Of a DNA stretch of 64,000 bases, positions 1-6,177 are shown in pieces. The translations under genes were made by a program, and so were the position numbers. Below the pieces are notes generated by a model. The model saw only the letters and a program-made list of their open reading frames with translations. It was not told the DNA's origin and ran no database searches. This DNA comes from Pseudoduganella guangdongensis (GTDB taxonomy: Bacteria > Pseudomonadota > Gammaproteobacteria > Burkholderiales > Burkholderiaceae_D). The stretch covers positions 203,833 to 267,832 of the forward strand of contig NZ_WWCJ01000003.1 in the NCBI RefSeq assembly GCF_009857475.1. Direction: 5' to 3'. Numbering within the stretch: the first letter of the stretch is position 1; every line of letters begins with the position of its first letter.

Positions 1-619
1 CAACAAACCCTTTGTGATTGGCGTCGCAGGCGGCAGCGGCAGCGGCAAATCGACGGTCACGCGCGAGGTGCTGAAATCCTTTGGCTCGGAAGTGGTATCC
101 GTGGTCTTGCAGGACGATTACTACCTGGACCAGACCCATATGGCGCCCGAGGAGCGGCGCAAAGTCAATTACGACCACCCGGACGCCTTCGACTGGCCGC
201 TGATGGTGGAGCACGTGCAAAAGCTGCGCGCGGGCGAATCGATCGAGATGCCGGTGTACGACTTTGCGCAGGATAACCGCACCACCCAGACGATTACCGT
301 CAAGCCGGCGCCGGTGATCGTGATCGAGGGCTTGTTCGCCCTGTACGACGCCGACCTGCGCAAGCAGATGTCGCTCAAGATCTTCGTCGACACGGCGGCC
401 GACGTGCGCTTTATCCGCCGCCTGCAGCGGGATATCGCCGAACGCGGGCGCAGCACCGACAGCGTCATCAACCAGTACCTGGAAACCGTGCGCCCGATGT
501 ACAAGCAGTTCATCGAGCCGACCAAACGCCATGCGCACGTAATCCTGCCGCACGGCGCGAATGGACCGGCGGTGGACATCATCACCACCAAGGTGGCCAG
601 CCTGATCAAGGGCGAGTGA
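1..619 (+). CDS. udk: Uridine kinase, 5' end outside window
   Basis: Uridine kinase phosphorylates uridine and cytidine to UMP and CMP with ATP or GTP in pyrimidine salvage in the cytosol. The P-loop GGSGSGKST is visible right at the start, followed by the DDYY and NYDHPDAFDW segments that are typical of the uridine kinase / phosphoribulokinase fold, and IEGLFALYD in the middle. The reading frame is open to the left edge (NKPF precedes the GTG at 14), so the true start lies upstream and the GTG is probably internal. About 205 residues are visible, close to the usual 210. It ends with TGA at 617-619 and no clear terminator follows. Confidence 0.95.
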   Translation, partial: NKPFVIGVAGGSGSGKSTVTREVLKSFGSEVVSVVLQDDYYLDQTHMAPEERRKVNYDHPDAFDWPLMVEHVQKLRAGESIEMPVYDFAQDNRTTQTITVKPAPVIVIEGLFALYDADLRKQMSLKIFVDTAADVRFIRRLQRDIAERGRSTDSVINQYLETVRPMYKQFIEPTKRHAHVILPHGANGPAVDIITTKVASLIKGE

Positions 620-714
620 GTGTAACAAGCAATATGCAAGTAAATGTCGGGATCTTATACACCCGGCACTATTGGCACCTTGTTAATGATAATTAAAACA
701 GTTACTTAGCAAAC

Positions 715-730
715 TGGCATGTATTTTGCT
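715..730 (+). promoter_or_regulatory. Sigma-54 promoter of the PEP-CTERM gene
   Basis: TGGCATG-TATT-TTGCT has the GG at 716-717 and GC at 728-729 exactly ten bases apart and differs from the RpoN consensus at one base. The start site would be near 740, giving a leader of about 24 bases with a GGGA ribosome site before the ATG at 764. AT-rich DNA at 682-700 could hold an activator site. PEP-CTERM genes in several betaproteobacteria are known to depend on RpoN and the PrsK/PrsR two-component system; the link here is inference. Confidence 0.65.
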
Positions 731-763
731 CCCTTCAGTGAAATTTAAACTGAAAGGGAACAC

Positions 764-1600
764 ATGAAGTTGTCTCACCTGATCTCCAGCCTGGTCCTGT
801 CGCTGGGCGGCCTGGTCGCCGCCACCCCGGCGCACGCAATTGTCGCCAGCCTGAACACCAACGCGAATTCGCTGGCAGCCGCTGCTGCGGCCGGCTCGAC
901 CGGTTTCACCATCAACAGCGTCACCCTGAGCGGCCACAGCACCTCCACCGGCACCTTTACCAATGCCAGCAACACCTACGGCATCGGCAGCGGCATCGTG
1001 CTGTCGACCGGCAATGTGCTGCATTACGGCGATGGCGCCAATAACTCCACCGGCAATTCGACCAACTATGGCGTATCGGCAACTGCAGCGCAGACGGCGA
1101 CCTTGTCCCAGATTGGTGGCGCTGCCGACTACTTTGATGTGACTGAGCTCACCATCAACTTCACCACCACCACGGGCAGTGTTTTCTTCAACACGGTGTT
1201 TGGTTCGGAAGAGTTCCCGGAATACGTGGGCAAGTTTGTGGATGCCTTTGGCTTGCTGATCGATGGCCAGAATATCGCCTTCGTCGGCGGCAAGCCGGTC
1301 AACATCGACCACCCATCGATGGCGGCAATCGCTGGTACCGAGCTGGATGGTGTCCTGTGCCCAGGCGCTGCCAACCAATGCTCGCCAGTCCAGACCTTCT
1401 CCCTGTCCGGCCTGGATACCAGCATTTCCCACACCCTGAAATTCATCATTGGCGACCGTGGCGATTCGTCGCTGGACACCACGGTGTACATCAGCGCCCT
1501 GGGCGGCACGCCGCCGGCCGAGATCCCGTTGCCGGGCACTCTGGCGCTGTTCGGCCTGGGCTTGCTGGGGCTGGCACGCGCCCGCCAGCAGCGCGCTTAA
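764..1600 (+). CDS. Choice-of-anchor L domain PEP-CTERM protein
   Basis: A 278-residue secreted protein. Residues 1-25 form a signal peptide ending in AHA. The body is rich in Ser, Thr, Asn and Gly and has the choice-of-anchor L hallmark FGSEEFPEYV near residue 148. The end carries a PEP-CTERM-type sorting signal: PLPGT, a hydrophobic helix (ALFGLGLLGLA) and a basic RAR tail. Such proteins are cut by exosortase and released into or through an exopolysaccharide matrix, so a role in the biofilm matrix or cell surface is likely. No exosortase gene is in the window. It stands alone behind a sigma-54-type promoter, and its 3' end runs into the aroG promoter region. Confidence 0.88.
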   Translation: MKLSHLISSLVLSLGGLVAATPAHAIVASLNTNANSLAAAAAAGSTGFTINSVTLSGHSTSTGTFTNASNTYGIGSGIVLSTGNVLHYGDGANNSTGNSTNYGVSATAAQTATLSQIGGAADYFDVTELTINFTTTTGSVFFNTVFGSEEFPEYVGKFVDAFGLLIDGQNIAFVGGKPVNIDHPSMAAIAGTELDGVLCPGAANQCSPVQTFSLSGLDTSISHTLKFIIGDRGDSSLDTTVYISALGGTPPAEIPLPGTLALFGLGLLGLARARQQRA

Positions 1601-1608
1601 CGCCTCGC

Positions 1609-1637
1609 TTGCATTAGGCGGTAACTGTTGCTATAGT
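1609..1637 (+). promoter_or_regulatory. Promoter of the aroG leader transcript
   Basis: TTGCAT (1609-1614), a 17-base spacer and TATAGT (1632-1637) form a sigma-70 promoter with a near-consensus -10. Transcription would start near 1644, about 20 bases before the leader peptide ATG. The site lies just after the PEP-CTERM stop codon. Confidence 0.6.
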
Positions 1638-1662
1638 GATTCGAATTCATCGGAACTCGACA

Positions 1663-1728
1663 ATGCACCTGCACTTCTTTACCGGCTTTTTTTACTTTAG
1701 CAATTCCAACCCAAAGGCGGTGGAGTAG
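1663..1728 (+). CDS. Phe/Tyr-rich leader peptide of aroG
   Basis: A 21-codon frame with ATG at 1663 and TAG at 1726. Residues 5-12 read FFTGFFYF, that is five Phe and one Tyr codon in eight. This resembles the enteric pheM and pheA leader peptides. A GGAA lies eight to ten bases before the ATG. It sits between a sigma-70 promoter and a rho-independent terminator ahead of aroG, which makes the first enzyme of aromatic amino acid synthesis. The role as a sensor of charged tRNA-Phe (and perhaps tRNA-Tyr) is inferred from composition and layout. Confidence 0.75.
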   Translation: MHLHFFTGFFYFSNSNPKAVE

Positions 1729-1806
1729 CGGCCGGTTCACGTAGCAGCAAAAAACGAGATCCCAGCAGATACCAAAACAAACCGCCAGCAATGGCGGTTT
1801 TTTTTT
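1681..1806 (+). promoter_or_regulatory. Transcription attenuator of aroG
   Basis: Three mutually exclusive pairings can be read. ACCGGC at 1681-1686, inside the Phe codons, pairs with GCCGGT at 1731-1736. GGCGGT at 1716-1721 pairs with ACCGCC at 1781-1786 (antiterminator). The terminator hairpin is 1779-1786 with 1793-1800, followed by a T run to 1806. A ribosome stalled on the Phe/Tyr codons would leave 1716-1721 free to form the antiterminator; a ribosome at the stop codon would cover it and let the terminator form. This is the classic attenuation geometry. The pairings were found by eye and no energies were computed. Confidence 0.7.
1779..1806 (+). terminator. Rho-independent terminator in the aroG leader
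   Basis: Eight base pairs (AAACCGCC with GGCGGTTT), a six-base loop and a run of T. It ends 18 bases before the aroG ATG, so it must act within the aroG leader. Confidence 0.85.
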
Positions 1807-1823
1807 AACCAGGAGAAACCATC

Positions 1824-2882
1824 ATGCAACGTACCGACGACCTGCGCATTCGCGAAATGAAGGAGCTGACGCCACCGTCGCACCTGATCCGCGAATTTCC
1901 CTGCACCGAAGCGGCCTCCAACACCGCTTCCGACGCGCGCGTCGCCCTGCACCGCATCCTGCACGGCCAGGATGACCGCCTGATGGTGGTGGTGGGCCCG
2001 TGCTCGATCCACGACCCGAAAGCGGCCATGGAGTACGCGCGCCGCTTGGCGCCGCTGCGCGAGCGCCTGAAGGGCGACCTGGAGATCGTGATGCGCGTCT
2101 ATTTCGAAAAGCCGCGCACCACCGTGGGCTGGAAGGGCATGATCAACGACCCTTACATGGACAACAGCTTCCGCATCAACGACGGCCTGCGCATGGCGCG
2201 CGAACTGCTGCGCGACATCAATGAACTGGGCTTGCCGGCCGGCACCGAATTCCTGGACGTGATCAGCCCGCAGTACATCGCCGACCTGATCGCCTGGGGC
2301 GCGATCGGGGCCCGCACCACTGAATCCCAGGTGCACCGCGAGCTGGCCTCCGGCCTGTCCTGCCCGGTCGGCTTCAAGAACGGCACCGACGGCAATACCA
2401 GAATCGCGGTCGAAGCGATCAAGGCCGCCTCGCAGCCGCACCACTTCCTGTCGGTGACCAAGGGCGGCCACTCGGCCATTGTGTCCACCAACGGCAACGA
2501 AGACTGCCACATCATCCTGCGCGGCGGCAAGACGCCGAACTACGACGCCGCCAGCGTGGAAGAGGCCTGCAAGGCGATCGCCGCGCAAGGCCTGGCCGCG
2601 CGCCTGATGATCGACGCCTCGCACGCCAACTCGTCCAAGAAGCCGGAGAACCAGGTGCCGGTGTGCGCCGACATCGCCGGCCAGGTGGCGGGCGGCGACA
2701 CCCGTATCGTGGGCGTGATGGTGGAATCGCACCTGGTGGCAGGGCGCCAGGACCTGGTGCCGGGCAAGGAGCTGACCTACGGCCAATCGATCACCGACGG
2801 CTGCATCGACTGGGACGCCAGCGTGCAGGTGCTGGAGAACCTGGCTGCTGCGGTGCGCCAGCGCCGCTTGAAGGGCGACTAA
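1824..2882 (+). CDS. aroG: 3-deoxy-7-phosphoheptulonate synthase, class I
   Basis: DAHP synthase condenses phosphoenolpyruvate and erythrose 4-phosphate, the entry step of the shikimate pathway, in the cytosol. The 352-residue length and motifs fit the AroG/AroF type: VVVGPCSIHDPKAAMEYA, GARTTESQVHRELASG, GFKNGTDGN, VTKGGHSAI and DASHANSSKKPENQ with the metal and substrate ligands. The ATG at 1824 follows AGGAGA at a good distance. The gene is preceded by a Phe/Tyr leader peptide and terminator, so expression is likely attenuated by aromatic amino acid supply. Feedback type (Phe or Tyr) cannot be told by eye, although the Phe-rich leader points to phenylalanine. Confidence 0.95.
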   Translation: MQRTDDLRIREMKELTPPSHLIREFPCTEAASNTASDARVALHRILHGQDDRLMVVVGPCSIHDPKAAMEYARRLAPLRERLKGDLEIVMRVYFEKPRTTVGWKGMINDPYMDNSFRINDGLRMARELLRDINELGLPAGTEFLDVISPQYIADLIAWGAIGARTTESQVHRELASGLSCPVGFKNGTDGNTRIAVEAIKAASQPHHFLSVTKGGHSAIVSTNGNEDCHIILRGGKTPNYDAASVEEACKAIAAQGLAARLMIDASHANSSKKPENQVPVCADIAGQVAGGDTRIVGVMVESHLVAGRQDLVPGKELTYGQSITDGCIDWDASVQVLENLAAAVRQRRLKGD

Positions 2883-2894
2883 GCACGCAAAAAA

Positions 2895-2922
2895 AAACCG
2901 CCGGAAAAATCCGGCGGTTTTT
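2895..2922. terminator. Bidirectional terminator between aroG and a TonB receptor
   Basis: A ten-pair stem (AAACCGCCGG with CCGGCGGTTT) around a six-base loop, with an A run on the left and T run on the right. It can end aroG on the plus strand and the receptor gene on the minus strand. Confidence 0.9.
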
Positions 2923-2939
2923 CATTCTGCCTTTGCGGA

Positions 2940-5774
2940 TCAGAACTTGTAGCTGGCGCTCACGTAGGCGAAGCGGCCGCGCGGGTCATACTGGTAGACG
3001 TCGTAGCCCGACTGGAACTGCGAACCGTTGTGGATGAACAATGGCGGTTGCTTGTCGAACAGGTTGCGCACGCCCACCGACAGCTTCAGGCTGCGCCAGC
3101 CGGACCAGGATGCCACCAGGTCGTATTGGTCCTGGCCCTTGACGTGGTGCGGGTTGCCATCCAGGTCATTGGCGGTGCGATAGCCCTTGTAGTAGCGCTG
3201 GGTCAGGGTCGCGGTCCATGGGCCGGTCTGGTAGCCGACGGACAGGTTGTGCTTCCACTTCAGGATAACCCCGGTCGGCGATGCCACCAGTGGGTTGCCG
3301 TCTGGTCGCACGATGGTGCCGACGCTATCTTCGATCTCGCCGTCGGTGTTCACCAGGTCGAATTTCTTGACCCAGGTACCGTTCAAGTTGGCCGTGAACT
3401 TGCCGCCCATCAGGTTCTCGCGGAAGCGCAAGTCGACGTCCATGCCCTGGGTCTTGACCGAGTTCACATTGGCGTTGAACTGGAAGATCTTCGAGATTTC
3501 GCCGCTTGGCAGCACTTCCACCAACTGGTCGAAGCCGGCCGCGCCACGACGGTAGCCGGACACGATCTGCTGCGCGGACGGTGCAGCGATCAGGCCATCG
3601 ACTTTGATGTTGTACCAGTCGAACGACGCGGTGAAGGACTTGGACGGCGCCAGCACCAAGCCGATCGAGTACTGGTCGGACTCTTCCGGTTTCAGGTTCG
3701 GATTGCCGCCCGCGATCGAGGTGACCTGGATCTGGCCGTTACCCGGGAACTGCGGATCGGTGAACTGCTCGGACGTGTTGACCTGCTGCGGTGCATACAG
3801 GGCCGTCAGCGATGGTGCGCGGAAACCGCTGCCCACGGAGGCGCGGGCGACGACGCTTTCCATCGGCTGGTAGCGCACGCTGGCCTTGTAGTTGGTGGTC
3901 TTGCCGAAATCGCTATAGCTGTCGCGGCGCACGGCCAGGTTACCGGTCAGTTGTTTGGTGAACGGCACTTCGGTTTCAGCGAACAGTGCCCAGACGGAAC
4001 GCTTGGCGTGCACGCTGGTGATGGCGCCGCCGAGACCAATCACGTCGCCGGTCAGGGTGGCCGGCGCCGGGGTCAGGTCGAACGATTCGTCGCGCGCCTG
4101 CAGGCCGGCCGCGATGCCGACCTCACCTGCCGGCAGGGTCATCAGGGTGCCGTCGACCTTGGCATCGATACCTTCATTCTTCGATTTGGCGGCAATGGTC
4201 GGACCGGAGTATTTGGTGGCGTCGATCAGCTTGGCCACCTCTGGCGACTGTTGGCCCAGCGGCGCCCATGGATTCCAATGGGTGGCAGGGTTGTTCAGCA
4301 CCTTGGACAATTCGAAGATCGAGGCAAAGCCGTCGATCACGTTGCCGTCGGTTTTGGATTTATTGTGGACATAGGCAACATCATAGTTCAGGTTGCCAAT
4401 CATGCCTTTGCCGCCCAAGACCAGCTGGTGTTGCTTGGCGATGTCGTTCGTGGTGCGCGAGCCGAGCAGGAAGGTGCGCTGCGACACGGCCAGGGTGTGG
4501 CCGACCATGGCGCCCAGGCCCACCGAATTCAGGTAGTCGGCCGCGATCTTGTAATTCGGGTTGGATGGATGGATCAGCAGGGCCGGTTCGACGCCGCTGC
4601 CGATGAAGCGGGTGTTCCCTGCGTAGAATGCCTGGCGCAGCGGTGCCGGCTGGATCGGGTTGGTGAACTCATTCTTGGAGAACAGACCTGATGCGTACAG
4701 CTCGTTGTTTTCGTTGACCTTGAAGCGCCCGGACATGGTGCCGCCGGTGAACTTGCGGTTCGGAACCAGCGACACGAATGGGCCGGTGTCGAAGGTGCAG
4801 TTCGGGGTGCTGAGTGCGTTGTTAGGTGCGCCGGAGCCGAAGCCCAGGCCGCTACGCGGGGCCATGCCGATCTCGGCACATTGGCCGAGTTTGGCGGACG
4901 GGTTGCCGTAACCGGTGCCGGAAATGCCGTATGGGTTGGTCGCCGAACGGGTGTTCTTGCCTGCATCGAAGGCCGTGGCCGTGCCCGGGAAGTCCCAGGT
5001 ACCTTCGATACGGCCGGTTTCGGTGGCGCCCCCGGCGTAGTAAGGCAGGTTGGTGTCGGACTTGGCGTAGTCGCGTGCCGCGCCGAGCAGGTTGCCTTCT
5101 TTTTCAAAGGCGGCCGATACCACCACGGAGAAGCGGTCATTGTCGTAGTCGCCGAAACCAGCCACCAGGCCGATCTTGTTCTGTTTGGCGCCGCCGCCTT
5201 CGGTTGGCTGGCCATGCAGGCCGCTCAGCTCGATACCCTTGAAGTCCTTCCGCAGGATGAAGTTGACCACGCCGGCAATGGCGTCGGAGCCGTACACGCC
5301 CGAGGCGCCATCCTGCAGCACCTCAACACGCTCGATGGCCGACAGCGGGATGGCGTTGATGTTCACGTCGGCACCCGAGGTGGCGCCGCCGGCGAAGTTG
5401 GCCAGGCGGCGACCGTTCACCAGTACCAGGGTCTTGTCAGAACCCAGGCCGCGCAGCGACACCGCGGATTTACCGTAGGTGGTCAGGCCGGACTGGCCGC
5501 CATTGACCTGGCCGCCGGCGGACGAGACGGTGCTGATCTGACCCAGCAGTTCTTCGGTTGTCTGCACCCCCGATTTTTCGATGTCGGCGCGGCCGAGCAC
5601 AGTTACCGGCAGCGCGGTTTCATTCGCAGTGCGGCGCAAGGAGGAACCGGTGATTTCCACGCGCTGGATCGAAGGTTCGGTTTGCGCGAACGCGGGGATA
5701 CTTACGCCAGCAGCAAGCAGGCCACCGGCGCAGGCCAGGCGGATCGCATAGGATAGGGTATTTTCTTTCATCAT
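2940..5774 (-). CDS. TonB-dependent outer membrane receptor (1 of 4)
   Basis: A 944-residue outer membrane receptor that would import a substrate across the outer membrane using TonB energy. It starts with MMKEN; upstream in-frame codons are ignored because a GAAG site lies just before this pair of Met. A signal peptide ends near AFAQ, then QRVEITGSSLRRT marks the TonB-box/plug start. The plug has GLGSDKTLVLVNGRRLA and EVLQDGASGVYGSDAIAGVVNFIL. The barrel ends in SASYKF with the terminal Phe needed for assembly. It belongs to the ITGSS family common in Oxalobacteraceae and Xanthomonadaceae; peptides or plant-derived compounds are possible substrates, but nothing here fixes the ligand. It is most similar to the next receptor gene upstream on its strand. 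Confidence 0.92.
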   Translation of the reverse strand: MMKENTLSYAIRLACAGGLLAAGVSIPAFAQTEPSIQRVEITGSSLRRTANETALPVTVLGRADIEKSGVQTTEELLGQISTVSSAGGQVNGGQSGLTTYGKSAVSLRGLGSDKTLVLVNGRRLANFAGGATSGADVNINAIPLSAIERVEVLQDGASGVYGSDAIAGVVNFILRKDFKGIELSGLHGQPTEGGGAKQNKIGLVAGFGDYDNDRFSVVVSAAFEKEGNLLGAARDYAKSDTNLPYYAGGATETGRIEGTWDFPGTATAFDAGKNTRSATNPYGISGTGYGNPSAKLGQCAEIGMAPRSGLGFGSGAPNNALSTPNCTFDTGPFVSLVPNRKFTGGTMSGRFKVNENNELYASGLFSKNEFTNPIQPAPLRQAFYAGNTRFIGSGVEPALLIHPSNPNYKIAADYLNSVGLGAMVGHTLAVSQRTFLLGSRTTNDIAKQHQLVLGGKGMIGNLNYDVAYVHNKSKTDGNVIDGFASIFELSKVLNNPATHWNPWAPLGQQSPEVAKLIDATKYSGPTIAAKSKNEGIDAKVDGTLMTLPAGEVGIAAGLQARDESFDLTPAPATLTGDVIGLGGAITSVHAKRSVWALFAETEVPFTKQLTGNLAVRRDSYSDFGKTTNYKASVRYQPMESVVARASVGSGFRAPSLTALYAPQQVNTSEQFTDPQFPGNGQIQVTSIAGGNPNLKPEESDQYSIGLVLAPSKSFTASFDWYNIKVDGLIAAPSAQQIVSGYRRGAAGFDQLVEVLPSGEISKIFQFNANVNSVKTQGMDVDLRFRENLMGGKFTANLNGTWVKKFDLVNTDGEIEDSVGTIVRPDGNPLVASPTGVILKWKHNLSVGYQTGPWTATLTQRYYKGYRTANDLDGNPHHVKGQDQYDLVASWSGWRSLKLSVGVRNLFDKQPPLFIHNGSQFQSGYDVYQYDPRGRFAYVSASYKF

Positions 5775-6177
5775 AATTCTTCTACATCTCCCGTAAACGA
5801 ATGCTGATTGGGTTGCCGACAACGGCAACTCTCGAAACCTAAGTTAGGCTGCCTCGTACTTTCTTTTAAGAGTGACGAACCTGCAATAACTTTGGATAAA
5901 TTACGATGCAATGTGTTACATATGCGCCACATGGCATGTTTGGCATGTATCACGTCTGGATGGGGTGTTTTTGATGAAAATGAGGGAATTTGCTGGTTTA
6001 TGAGCGCTAATTAACAGATGTTGATGCTGGTGATGCCATGCTTGTTGGCGGTATTATTGTAACAAAAGTTACACTTTCGAAGGTCTTAATGCTGAAATGT
6101 TGCAGTCGCTGCTCATCGCGCCAAAAAAAAACCGCCGGCTTGCGCCGGCGGTTTTTTGCTTCAGGCCCCGCGAGGGA
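5775..6177. other. 403-base intergenic region between receptors 1 and 2
   Basis: No convincing gene. It must hold the minus-strand promoter of receptor 1 and contains the terminator of receptor 2 near 6131-6152. A perfect palindrome TGTAAC-AAAA-GTTACA lies at 6058-6073 and might be an operator. The DNA is clearly richer in A+T than the flanking genes. Confidence 0.5.
6131..6152 (-). terminator. Terminator of TonB receptor 2
   Basis: Nine-pair GC-rich stem (ACCGCCGGC with GCCGGCGGT) and a four-base loop. On the minus strand it is followed by a long T run (the A run at 6123-6130). Confidence 0.9.

Noticed and set aside
731..758. Hairpin CCCTTCAGT / ACTGAAAGGG sequestering the ribosome site of the PEP-CTERM gene
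   Set aside because: If transcription starts from the sigma-54 site near 740, the left arm is not in the mRNA, so a translational switch is unlikely.
5808..6014. Possible small gene upstream of receptor 1
   Set aside because: The 68-codon frame has no ribosome site or recognisable features and lies in an AT-rich promoter region.
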